The notes under the pieces were generated by a model. That model was not told where the DNA came from, ran no database searches, and was given only the letters and a program-made list of their open reading frames with translations. Both the position numbers and the translations under genes were made by a program. Positions 23,031 through 34,560 of a stretch of DNA of 64,000 bases are shown one piece after another (the stretch's first letter is position 1; every line of letters begins with the position of its first letter). Source of the stretch: Ailanthus altissimus (taxonomy: Eukaryota; Streptophyta; Magnoliopsida; Sapindales; Simaroubaceae); contig OX327684.1 of the NCBI GenBank assembly GCA_946807835.1, forward strand, positions 34,346,501-34,410,500, given 5' to 3'.

Positions 23031-25800
23031 TTATGAAGCTATAGTCCACAAATCAACGGCTATCTTCTGTCTATAAAAGGTACCGATGTCAGGGAATAAG
23101 TCAAATGACTGACTTAACATAAGATATTCAATATACATACAGGCGAAGATGCCACAATCCCCACTCTCGACCTTTTGTTGCGGCACATTCTCCCGGATAC
23201 AAGTTACCGGCCAAGGGAACAAATTTGGGCTTTCTATGCCTCTTAAACTATAAAATCTACACCTTTGAAGGTACAAAGGTATTGCAACACAGAGAGGCTC
23301 TATAAATTTCATGATGGATTCGTCTGAATGGCCGTTCACGCTGGAATCATAAAGAACGATTGCAAACTGAGTAAGGTCAAGTTGCGCTACAATCCAATGT
23401 TCTTGATTGATATTTAGAGGAATATATACCTACAAAAATAATTATAGTGTTATTTTTAACTTAATGTTGTTACATGCACAGTAAAAAGTCATTATTATTC
23501 TTAAAAAATACTTTATTGACTGATGCCCACGGTTTAGCGCCAAGTAACTCGGTCTTTGTTCCGAGTGCGTAAGCCAACAACATTTCAAGCCAGCCGTTGT
23601 TGTCTGGAGGATTGGCAGTGAAAGACGTTTGCCACATTTGTTGAATGTACTCTTAAATACAAATAAAGATACTCGTTAAAATCGATAATAGTAAAGTCAA
23701 TAATGTTATATGTACAATAAACAGGTAATATAATAACTTACGTAGAAATATGCATCTACAGTTGTACAACCCTGTAAGTACATGTTAGAAAACGTTCTTT
23801 GACACAAACGCAAAACCTTCAAATATTCATTTATATGCTGCAAAACACACAGAATATGTATAAGTTTTGATATTATTAGACAATTAACAAAACAAAAAAA
23901 TGTTAAATTAAATCCTCACCGAATCGTCAAGCCAATTTTGTAATATCTCATTAAACTATGTATTGTTCAGATCGAGTCCGTGCAAATGAACCCATTGTGT
24001 TGGTTCATTATTTTTTATCCAATTCAGAAGTTCAGCATATTTACTCTGATCAATAGGAATCAGCTGCTCATTTATGTCAATAGTAGGTCCTACTTGCAAT
24101 TCCATAAGTTTCTTTTTCGCGGGCTGTTTTAACGGATTAGTATATGGACTGACTTGGGCTGCTGCCTTCTTGCGTAGGGGCCCATACCTACTTATGTTTT
24201 CACCCAATGGAGCAGATATAATTTTTAAACTTGTAGGGCTATCAGCAACAAGAGCAAATGACTGATGCTGAGACTCGCTGGCAGGAGCAAATGTATGAAA
24301 GTCAGCAGCCATGAATTCGACATCCTACAAAATCAAACAATACCGGTTAATGTATTGACTTGTTAAATTTTGTATCCAATATATTTTAGGTTTAAAACGT
24401 ACCATACTCTGCCCTACATCATTAGAGATATTGGCTGGTTTAAACTGTTGCATCAAGAGATATATTTGATGCAAATATATTTTCTTCAGCCTTATTAATC
24501 TTGGTTGAAAGCTCTGCGTTACCCTTATCAATCTTGGTAAATATCTTTTCTTCAAGATCATTCATCTTCTTCTTCAGGATTCTATACTGTGATGTTAACG
24601 TGCCGAATTAAAATTATACATAAGTTATTATAATCAATTTTCACAAGCTAATACTAACCAGTAACATAAGCATCGGATAATTCAAGAAAAAAAAAATAAA
24701 TTATTATACCATTGATTCAATCGCTGGCGGGGCTTGAAATTCGTAGAGATGCTGCAGATTATCGGTGATTTGGGTGTCCGGGATATCAACTGTCTCCAAC
24801 TAAAGACTCCCTCCCCATTTTTTCAATGAAATGCAAAAGTTTACCGCCGCACGATAGTCCGCAGCCTTCTCATGTTTGCAGGGTACCAACTTCCTATAAA
24901 TCTCCAAAACCTTTATAATATTTTAAATTTATTAATCATTATTAGAAAATATAACACAAATTATAAGGAAGTTATATATATTTTTTGTTGAACATAAAAG
25001 CATACCCCAACACCATCAAAGAGGACATCTACGACGTTTTCGTATAATGGGGTGCTCGTGCCAGACCAATTTAGAATACAAGAAAAATAATCTCCATTCC
25101 TATTGGCAAACAACTCCCCACACTTTGGGATCGCCTCGTAGATCCACACCTGAGATGATAATAAATTTAAATTACAATGCCAACAAAATAAATTTTTCTC
25201 TATTATAATATCATAATGAATCAAAAAGATAGAATTACTTACCAAGAATGCGTGACAAAATGAGTATAAGTTGTATGATTCTATATCCCTAGCGCCTATT
25301 TTTTTTACCTTCGCTAACTTTTTAATTGGAGCCGTGCATAAACTATTGTAGAGTATAGTTCACGAAATCGTGCCCCAAGCATAGACATTAAACTCATCTA
25401 AATTATCTACGAGACGAAGTACAAAATATTGTATAATTCTATTCCGATCACGTGGCATTATCAATTTATGAAATACATAAAATAGACACATTTTTACTGC
25501 ATCTACATCATCGTCAAATGTAACGTTGCCGAACCACAATTCCAAATCCTTGTAAGTCAACTGACTTCTACCTGAAAAATATTTATAACATAGTCTATCA
25601 CCTAACCCACTTACTATAAGATAATCCTCCATCTTCAAACCAGTAATCAAATAAAAATCTTGACGAGAAAATCTAATACGTCTTTTACTTATATAGAACC
25701 ATAATTCTTCATATAAATTTTTGATATGCACACGTCTTAATAAAATCTCATGTGCTAAAATACATGAGAATGAAATATTTGATACATCCAACAAACTACC
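23031..25800 (-). pseudogene. DUF1985/Ulp1-protease gene of the MULE
   Basis: Read right to left. 25794-25360 holds a DUF1985 domain (FSRQDFYLITGL, then an LWFG region). 25245-24961 and 24561-24325 are variable segments. 24312-23956 is a linker, 23655-23510 another coding-like exon. 23430-23031 is the C48 cysteine peptidase C-terminus, with the catalytic His in EHWIVAQ and the catalytic Cys in SGDCGIF. Splice acceptors such as TTTTGTAG|GT at 23430 suggest it is spliced. Ulp1-like peptidases remove SUMO-type modifiers; in MULEs they are passengers of unknown use. I could not build one continuous reading frame. It is called a pseudogene by association with the broken transposase, but the protease exon itself looks intact. 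It could be a functional spliced gene. Confidence 0.7.
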
Positions 25801-26147
25801 AAAACATGTGGTTTTAAATATTTCTACCTATCTCGAAGTCAATTTATTTTTTATATTTCGTATAACCCATAACTTTGAGTACGTATGTACGTTTGCTCGG
25901 TAGAAAAAATTTTCGGCAATTACGTATTTTTTTGTGACATTCTCCTTCCTGAAAAAATTAAAAAATTATTAATATTAACAAAAAAAATAATCAACATAAC
26001 ATATAATCAAAATTTAATTTAATTATAACTAACAACCTAGACTATTTACATAATTATTAACCAAATTAAATTATTAAATTAAATAATTATAAATAAACAT
26101 AAACAACATAAATTAATTAAAAAAAATTAAAAATAAAAATTTTTGGG

Positions 26148-26335
26148 GTAAGACGCGGCGGTGTGTGCGTCTACGCGTTGCTGGCGGCGATGAGTAGACG
26201 CACGCGCCAACTGCGTTAGGCGCATGCTGCTTGGCGCGCGCCAAGTGACGTGCTCCTAACGTCGTTGGCCCAAGCCAGGCCGTTGAGCGCGCCCACTTCT
26301 AGCAACGCGTAGACGTACGCACCGCCGTGTCTTAC
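26148..26335. repeat. GC-rich inverted repeat (right hairpin)
   Basis: The 35-bp arms 26148-26182 and 26301-26335 are reverse complements at 32 of 35 positions. Between them lies a perfect 16-bp palindrome CTTGGCGCGCGCCAAG at 26230-26245 and a smaller CGTCTAC/GTAGACG pair. The block is rich in CG dinucleotides, although plant repeats usually lose CpG quickly. It sits in the presumed leader intron of the ULP gene, in DNA that is otherwise very AT-rich. Confidence 0.85.
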
Positions 26336-26339
26336 ACTA

Positions 26340-27380
26340 AAAAATAAGCCAGATCCAATTTACACACATTTTTAACTTTCTACCGTCTACATCTACATAT
26401 TTTTAACTAATATAAATTATAATACTCAAAAATAAAATATAAATAACTTTATAAATACATACCAATTTTGTTCCGCCACGAGAGAAAGGGGGAGGAGCAT
26501 CGTGAGAGGTAGGAGCGCCGTGAGAGAGAGAGGGAGTGACCGTGAGAAAAGTGTCGGTGATAAGGGAAAAGAAGAAAAATAAGAATTTTTTTATTTTTTT
26601 ACTTTATTTAATATAAAAAGATAAAATAAGAAAAAAAAATTATAATTCGTTAAGAATGTATAAGTTATTTTGATTCGGTTAAAATAACTTATACAATAAA
26701 AAATAAGATCAAATTAACCAATTTCTCATGAACTATAACCCCCTTTTTATCTAAAAAGCTAAGCTTTTTTGTTATTAAAAGCTTAACTTTAAATATTAAT
26801 ATAATTAAAAAACCGAAATCCCAAAAGAGAGATTCGAACAGAGACATTAAAAGACAAGTTAGTTTTATACTACCATGTAGGTTAAACACCTTTTTTTTGT
26901 TAGACATGCATAAGTTATTTTTATATTAACATTTTAAAATATAAATAACTAAAAAATTAATTTTTCCGGTTAAATTTCGATTTATAATAAAACCAAATCG
27001 AAACCGATCGAATTTTTTTAATTTTTCAGTTTATAAAACCGAATTGAACCAATCGATTCGATTTATCAATTTTCGGTTTATTTTACCCACCCTTACATCA
27101 AGCCACCTAAAGGACTTCCTGGTAACTGACTCTTGCTATAATACTATTATAGTCAGATCAATGTCCAATAACTAGAGAGGATTATGTCACAAGAATTCCC
27201 TGCCAAGTTCAAGGACCCAATGATCAGGAGAATCACACCATCCATCATAATGCACAATACTGACCCATAAACTTAACCTCTGAAATTTCTCATGCATCAG
27301 AGAATGGTGTCCAAGTAAACAAGTTCACCGAGAAATGGTATCACACACACACAGTTCCAAAAGTTAAATCATGACGAGGT
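26340..27380 (-). other. Presumed leader of the ULP gene, then intergenic DNA
   Basis: On the minus strand 26570-26475 is CT-rich and leader-like, ending in a donor GGAACAAAATTG|GTATGT. This would be the first exon of the DUF1985/ULP transcript. From 26600 to 27100 the sequence is AT-rich with AACCG / CGGTTT words that may mark the outer right end of the MULE or another small element. No gene is supported between 26600 and 27386. Confidence 0.35.
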
Positions 27381-27386
27381 GACAAG

Positions 27387-29381
27387 TTAATTCTGCTTCT
27401 TCATTGCCTGTAAGGATGAAGTTGGCAGAACTGCTCTCTTCTTTGCAAATGTACTAGTTCTGCTTTCCAAATCTTCTTCTTCGTCTTCTTCATTGTCACT
27501 GTGTCCATTCTTGGCAGAAGCAGCAGACTCTTCAGCTCTTTTTGCCGCATTTCTTTTTCCAGCATTCAGCCTGGCTTGCAACTTTCTTCCAGCAGGATCA
27601 TTGAAGGGTCCAATTTTGGAATGGCGCGAAAGTTTTGCACCTAGTCCAAGCCTACAAGAACATGTCTAGACTACTTGCAAACATCTCATGGTGAAAAAAA
27701 AAAAAGAAAACTTTGGCGAGGTATATAAAGATGGCTGTACTGACCTAGAAGGTCGGCCTGCTGCTTCTACTTCGATTGGTTCATCCTCTTCATCTATAGT
27801 CGTATTATTAACCCATCGTTCAACCTGCACATTAACAATGCAAAATATAGAGAAAAGGTTAAAAGCACAGCACAAGTAAAGCATATACAATAAATAGCAT
27901 CAAATACATAACACGTGGACCCGCCCGCATATGACTTCTAGACAAACCTTGCACTGCTGTGCTAAAACTAATCAAATCTTATCTTAAAGGAAAAATGAAG
28001 CCAATTAATCATAAACCATAAAATATCAGTCTATATCATTTATAAAGTTAAATCTTTCTTAGCATGCTGAAGTAAACATTCTACTACAAACAACTGATAA
28101 GTGTAAAAGTTAGATGCACATCATTGTTGAAAGCATAATAAGGAAAAATAATATTTTCAGTACAAAAGCATTTGACCCTGCACTAGCGCACATGAGCCTT
28201 GCATTCAAAAATTCACCACAAGTCAATTCTAAAGGGGTGCTAAACCAGAAAACAAACATACAATAATACAATATATAATTTCCTGGTTCAACGCGTAATG
28301 GATAGAAATAAAAGTCACCCGTTTCAGTGCTTTATTCAATGGGAAAATTTGAGGTGGCCCAGCTTTACAAATCTACCTACTTTCTGACTTCAAATTTTTC
28401 TCCTACAAAGTAACCAACCTTCTTATAGTCAATTTCTCAAACACCTTACGTGCAAACCATTACTCAAGTTTTTATATAATGCATACATGTACACTTTTGA
28501 AAATAGCCTAATGGGAAATTTTCAAATTTCCAATTAAGCATGTGACATTTCCTGTACAATTTGTGTCCACACTCGTAAATTCAATTCCAGGGGACCGCCA
28601 AGTGCAATTAAACAAAGCCTCTGTTCTCAATACAACAACTACTTGAAACCCGAATATCAATTATCAATAATTCAGCAATAAACATGAAAAACAAAAACAA
28701 AATCTCATAATTAGTCTGCTCCTAGTCCAAATTAAACTATAATTTCATCACAACATACATCTAAAATATTAATTGTTCTCTTTTTAAGTAACTTCACCGG
28801 CAATCAGTGGAATTTAGAGCTCACTGATATTAATATCATTCCACGGGTCACAGCTCTTCAATAAAAATCACGCATCGACTTCAATGTAGCTAATTAGACT
28901 AATTAATTAAAATAATATTATGTATCTTAAATAGTATCTCAAAAAATGATATAACTCGAATTTTATTTTATATGCATTAAAAAGGAGAACAAATTATGAG
29001 AAGAACCAAAACTTCAAGTTTAATATAAGACAACTTAGTATTTTTTCATTCATTCCCGTTCAATCAAAAAATAATCTTTTTAATTGGATGGGTTAATTTC
29101 TTCGTTGTGATGAATTATAATCTTTTATGTAATAAATAATTTTAAAATTTATATTATTTAATTATTTAATATTTGATAAATTACTTTTTAAAATATAATT
29201 TCCAATACTTATCATTACTTAATTATGAAACATGCAGAGATAACAATAAACTCTGCTTCTATGCGAATTTCAATAAAAATCAGCAAAACTCACAGAGCAC
29301 TTTGTCAAACTAAAATGTAAATAATAATCTTGCTTAGAAAAATACCTGAGAGCAACTTGTAAATAGACCCACTCCTCTCAT
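27387..29381 (-). CDS. Small DUF3245-like nuclear-type protein
   Basis: Three coding exons on the minus strand, 29381-29346, 27824-27745 and 27651-27387, join in frame to 126 residues. The first exon encodes only 12 residues ending SCSQ. Exon two carries VERWVNN and an acidic EEDEP run. Exon three has a basic, Ala/Lys/Arg-rich helical stretch, an acidic DNEEDEEED patch (about residue 97) and a basic tail. The VERWVNN...RPxRLGLGAK pattern resembles the DUF3245 family, conserved in eukaryotes but poorly understood, and I assign it on general resemblance. The intron between exons one and two is about 1.5 kb and holds nothing recognised. All junctions are GT-AG. The start was chosen as the only ATG in frame in the first exon. 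Confidence 0.72.
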
Positions 29382-29498
29382 AATTTGCAACCAATGGCGA
29401 AAATCCCACAAAACCCACGTTCCTTTTTAGCTTTAAGCTGCTACCAAAATCAATTTCTTCTCTCTTCTTCCTTGCGCCTTCTATTGTAATTTCTTAAA

Positions 29499-29500
<2 letters not shown>

Positions 29501-29530
<30 letters not shown>
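29501..29530. repeat. AT dinucleotide microsatellite
   Basis: An almost pure run of AT units lies just upstream of the start of the DUF3245-like gene, in its presumed promoter or leader. Confidence 0.95.
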
Positions 29531-29531
<1 letters not shown>

Positions 29532-30217
29532 AAATCCGCTTAATTACACAGGGTTTCTCTTTAGTAGACAGTAGTTATTAGTGAGCCATGCCCAAAAAAT
29601 TGAAAAAAAAACGATGGTGGGCCGGTGGGCTATAAGCTCAAAAGCCTTTTGTCCAAAGAAATTGTTGGGCTTACAAATTTACAACCCATGGGCTGGGAAC
29701 ATTTATAAATACAAATAAGCTTTGAATTTCTCCGATAAAGATTACACGATCGTCTTTTATCCATTTATGCTATCTACTATGTATGTAAACATAAACACAA
29801 TTGTGCATATATGGATATGAGGTGTCTAATGAATTATTTATTTGTCATAATCTTATCACTTTTCACCATAAACAAACAAAAATAAATAAAAACACGACAG
29901 TCTAGAGGAAATCAACACCATTTTTATATTGTATGCCAAGTGAAGAACCGTTCTTGTTTTTTTTTTTTTTCTTTCTTTAAAGTTTAAAGGAAATGAAGAA
30001 GAGTAGTTATCAAAATGTTTCGGTAGAAAAATGATAATAATTTTGTTCTTACTTCTTGTTATATATATATTTAGAATCTATGATGCTATCGATATTTGAG
30101 ATTCCTAATTGCAATAATATCAGAGATTTGTTTTTATAATTGCAACAACGATTTTCATGATTAATTATATTTTGAATTAATGTAAGTACAGCTAAAAAAC
30201 AGAGAATTTTTTAGAGA
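29531..30217. other. AT-rich intergenic DNA
   Basis: No coding frame, RNA gene or recognised repeat is visible. This is presumably upstream sequence of the minus-strand DUF3245-like gene followed by non-functional DNA. Confidence 0.4.
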
Positions 30218-31305
30218 GGCCCCTATTTTTAAACTAGTTTTTTAGTTATAAATGAATAAACTAATATTTTGTACCCAAAAAAAAAAAAGAACAATTAGAC
30301 AATTATATTCTTAATTTATATTTCACTTTCCACCAGAAATTTTAAATTCTTTTGATTATAAAAAAAATTAAATTGTGAGTAAAATAAGTAAAAGATATGT
30401 AAATTGTATTGTGGTGAAGTTGTAAAAATAAATAAAGTGAATAAAATTGAATGTCTAAAAAAATTTATAAAATCTTGAAATTGTTAGGTCAAAGAAAAAT
30501 TTTACGAGACCATTTCTCTCACGCCATAAATGACCTCGCAAATGACTTTTTTTTCCTTTTATTTGTAAAGGTATTTATTTATTATTTATAATTTAATAAA
30601 TATTATATTATTAAAATGAATATTTTTAATAAAAAATAAAGCGACCACTTAACAAATAATAAATAAATAAAATAAATAATTTATTTAATTAATTTTGATA
30701 TATTTAAAAAATAGATTATAAAAAAATTTGGAACTGCATACATTTTGCATGTGTGTAAAAGGCAAATTTTTTTCAATTGTTTCTTTATTTTATATAATCT
30801 ATTTTTAAAAATATATAAATATTTTTAATTAATAATTAATTATTTTATTTATTATTATCTGTTAAATGATATTTTTTTAATTAAAAATTATTTATTTTAG
30901 TAATATTTATTAAATTTTAAATAATAAGTAAATAACTTTAAAAATATAAAAAAAAATTATTAAAAAAGAACCATTCGACGAATGATCCAACAAAATTTTT
31001 CTTTGATCCACTAGTTTTTAGATTTTTTAAATTTCATAATTTTTAAAGATTTTTAATTTCATTTATCTTATTTTTCTCCACAATTTTATTACAATATAAG
31101 TTATCCATTTTTTTATTTTACTCACAATCTAATAATTTTTACAATATAATTTTAGAATATTTATTAGAGAGGGTTCAAAAATTTTAGTCGATACAAAAAT
31201 ATAAATTATTGGTTTAATTATTCAATTGTCTAATTTTTTTTTTACTACAAAAGATTAGTCAATTTATTTGTGGCTAACAAATAAAATGGCTTAAAAATAA
31301 GCGCC
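30218..31305. mobile_element. Long foldback (inverted-repeat) element
   Basis: Two arms of roughly 500 bp, about 30218-30734 and 30795-31305, are imperfect reverse complements around a loop of about 60-70 bp. Matched landmarks are GGCCCCTATTTTTAA against TTAAAAATAAGCGCC at the ends, ATTGTGAGTAAAATAA against its complement at 31113-31128, GGTCAAAGAAAAATTTT against AAAATTTTTCTTTGATCC, and ATAGATTATA against TATAATCTAT at the centre. It encodes nothing. Flanks GAATTTTTTA and GAAAATTTTA match at 8 of 10 positions, possibly a decayed target duplication of Mutator length. It is most likely a non-autonomous foldback transposon. Confidence 0.75.
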
Positions 31306-31602
31306 GAAAATTTTATAAATATAAAAAAATATTTGAACTCCTAACGTTTTAAGAAAGGGACATGTATATTCTAATAGTTTAAATTTTTTTATTAATACTC
31401 TTATTAAGTGACGATTTTTGTTTGTTTTAATTAAAAATAAAAAGACATCTAAACTTTCAAGATTTTAAAAAAAGGCACATATAAACTATATTTTTGTAAT
31501 TAAAATAAACAAAAACATTACATAGCAAGAGTGTCGATAAAAAATTTGAAATAACTAAAATTTGCATCTTCTTTATTTAAAAACGTTAGGAGTTCGGATG
31601 TC

Positions 31603-31638
<36 letters not shown>
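31603..31638. repeat. AT/GT compound microsatellite
   Basis: A run of AT units passes directly into a run of GT units. It probably shows length variation among individuals. Confidence 0.95.
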
Positions 31639-31639
31639 T

Positions 31640-32688
31640 TTAGTTATGAGTTGATTTTCAGCCTATTAGAGGCTCGGTCCTCAACTCGAGTTGTGTAAGT
31701 GAGATGGATGATAGAAAAGTCCGAGTTCTTGGACCTTCAGTCGCCAAGGGCTAAGATTATGACTGTGCTAGTGGTGAACATTCAAGATTGGACTGAGAAA
31801 TGGCTAAACTTTGAAATGTGGTTGAATTGATTGAGGGAATCCGAAGAGACCCGAGGAGCACAACACAAAGGAGGCCAGAGGTAGGTGCCAACGGGGCAGC
31901 CGGTGATGACCCTCCAACACTCAGGTCAGGTGAAAATATTTTGGAGAAAATTCTCTAAAGTTAACTTACTATAAAGAAAATGAAAAAAATATAGAGATAA
32001 GATGGAGAATTTGGCTTATTAAATAAAAATTTTGATTTTTAAAACATATTAATTATCTTTACCATCTTTGCATTGTGGAGACTTAACTATAGTTAGAAAG
32101 TGCTAACCGAAGAACTCCCCTTAAGGATGACACGTGGCGAGTTATTAGTGACGAACAGTCCCTATCATGAAATGCATTTTTGAGAATTTCACTTGGAATG
32201 ACACAAAGGTCATTTGACTTTACTTGACGTTTGGAATACTAGGTATAATTATGATTTATCACTTTTGGACCTTTCAGTCTTGAGTTTGTGAGGTCTATAA
32301 AGCATTAAGGGGTCTTTTGACATTGTCCCCCCGTGCTAAACGAGAACAATTTTGAATTGTCCAATTAACCTAAACAACCTCTATTTATATTGTTAGCAGT
32401 GATCACTACTCTGTTAACATGGCATTTGGTTATTAGTTCATTAGAGATTTTCTCATCCAATCTTATCATATAAGTATAACAGATAATTGAGGGGGCATTT
32501 AAGTGTTTCTCTAGTAGGTCTTGTGAGTGACATGACATATTATAGTTTAGGCTGACGTGGCATTTGCTAATTGGGCCTTAAAAAATTATTCTATCTAGTC
32601 TTACCTTTATATCATATAGTTAGATGTTGTAGTGTTTAGGTACTCATTTAATACGTTCCGTTAATGATGTGGTGAGACCTAAGTTACA
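31640..32688. other. Intergenic DNA, repeat-like
   Basis: Composition here is less AT-rich than its surroundings and looks like transposon-derived sequence without a coding frame. A GACGTGGCATTTGCTAATT segment at 32563 and a related ACATGGCATTTGGTTATTAG segment at about 32417 are followed by similar sequence for some 70 bases. They look like older, degenerate repeat units upstream of the 186-bp duplication. Confidence 0.35.
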
Positions 32689-33050
32689 TTGACATGTACA
32701 CTGTTGGTGGCCCTATGTTGATGTGGCAGACACATGAGTCTATATGATATTTTATTTGGCATAAATGACTGAGTAGAGACAAATGGCATACTTTGAATCC
32801 CACTTCATTAGCTCAATTAGCATAATTAATAAGACTCAAGTGTTGTAGGCACCTGAGTCTGAATGATGTTTGCGTTGACATGTGCGTTACTGGTGAGCCT
32901 ATGTTAATGTGGCAGACATCTAAGTTGGGACGATGTTTCATTTGACACAATAATTGAGTTGAGACATATGACATACTTTAAGTTCCACTTCATGAACTCA
33001 ATTAGCAAAGTTAATAAACTTAAGTGTTGTAGTTTGAGTTTAGTCCTATT
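32689..33050. repeat. Tandem duplication with a 186-bp period
   Basis: Unit one starts at 32689 and unit two at 32875, both beginning TTGACATGT. Both contain CCTATGTT(G/A)ATGTGGCAGACA, an AGTCT/AGTTGGGA segment, GACATACTTT and CACTTCAT...CTCAATTAGCA words in the same order. The units have diverged by substitutions and small indels. No coding frame runs through them. Confidence 0.75.
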
Positions 33051-33199
33051 GAGACAAACTCCTTTAAATTGGATACTTAAAAAGTTTGGGTATAAATATT
33101 GAACTAAAGTTAGATTGAGTATCGCTATTTTATATCCCAACAACATATATATGTAATAACAAATTACGTCATAAGTCATGAAAGTAGTTACACCCGACA

Positions 33200-34560
33200 A
33201 ACTGATTGAGGAAAAAACAATAATTTTTTAATAATAATAATATAATGTGTTAATAATTATATCTCTTAATTATGTTGAAATTCTGAATTTTGAATTTTTT
33301 AATTTCTGAGTTTTTTTAGGTTTTTATTTAAAAAAATCCTATCGAGTTTGAATCACTTCCTAAGTCAACAATAACAATAATTTTATATAATCTCTTTCGA
33401 TCAAATTTTTTATTCGGGTTATATACATAAAAAAATTAGGAATGTCAATGGAATACAGCGGGAGTTTTTAAGCATTTATTTATCATTCTATATCTAAGAA
33501 ATGTAACGAGATGAGGATGGAAATTTTTTATGTGGCAAATGTATTTTCTAACCCTACTTTATTTTTCCATTTATTACTTATTAATATTAAATATTAATTT
33601 ATATTCACAAATTTTAATAATATAAATATTTAATTTATATTATAATTAAAAATATTAAACTAACAAACTAAAATATAACAATATCTATCAATAATGTATA
33701 TAGTAATTAGTAAATAATTTTTTTAAATAAATAAAAAATAAAACAAAATTTTGATTAACTAAAATTTAAATAATGTTCTAATAATTAGCATTATTGATTT
33801 TGTTGTTAATTATTTTATAATTTTGTTAAAAATCGACGGTTATCTTTTTTTTATAAATTTAATGGCTACCTAATTAAAAGACAAAGTCTTTTTATCATTT
33901 ATAATAAAAAAATAAAATTTAAAGTTTTTATTATATATTTTATTTTTATTAATAAAAATATATTATTAAAGCATATTATAATTAAATATAAAAATTAATA
34001 TATATTTAATATATAAATATACTTAAAAAAATTTTATTTATAAAAAATAAAAAAAAGGGGACTTAAATCTCATCTTCACTTTATTAATAATTCAAAAAGT
34101 TTTTTTTTTTCAACGTCTCACTTAATTTTCATAAAAATTATTTCTTCTTGCCTTACTCAAGACGGCCTACAGGCCTTTATATCCGCAAGGCATTTTGCAA
34201 AAAAAATAAATAAAAGCTTTGTATTTGTTTTTTTAAAAATAAAATTTGACGATACAAATGCAATCTTCCCGAAACTGAAAGCAATTAAAGCACGTAAACG
34301 CAGACGTCGCTGGATATTAATTGAGCCAACTTTCTCTTGCAACGAAGCATAAAACTAAAAGGGTAAAATAGGCAAAACATGGGGAATAAGAAAAAAGAAA
34401 AATATTTTTTTAATGATTAGATGACTCCGTTTCTCTTTAATTCTTTTAAGCACAGGAAGCAACAGAGGCATCATCGTCATCATCAGCAAAGCTAAAAGAG
34501 TCAAAGCCCGAGACTCTTCTCCTTCCTGTAACCCTAATTCAATTTTTCGTTTGTTTTTCA
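33200..34560. other. AT-rich intergenic DNA upstream of MED12
   Basis: Long stretches of A and T with no supported gene. From about 34440 the sequence becomes leader-like and pyrimidine-rich, so the MED12 promoter is probably in the last few hundred bases. No clear TATA box was chosen. Confidence 0.4.

Larger units (their letters stand above)
8711..26600. mobile_element. ULP-carrying Mutator-like element (KAONASHI/KI-MULE type), split by a Gypsy insertion
   Basis: A plus-strand MULE transposase remnant (19966-22385) faces a minus-strand gene with a DUF1985 domain (25360-25794) and an Ulp1 protease C-terminus (23031-23430). This pair is the known signature of ULP-bearing MULEs in plants. Tail-to-tail order, probable leader exons at both outer sides (about 8880-9114 plus, about 26475-26570 minus) and GC-rich inverted repeats in both arms support one element of roughly 7.6 kb without the chromovirus. 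Exact ends are unknown because such elements often lack clear terminal inverted repeats. The limits given are only the outermost features that can be tied to it. Confidence 0.65.

Noticed and set aside
26960..27095. Right terminal inverted repeat of the whole MULE pairing with about 7970-8060
   Set aside because: Only scattered AACCGGTT / CGATTCGATTT words match; no ordered alignment and no 9-bp target duplication was found.
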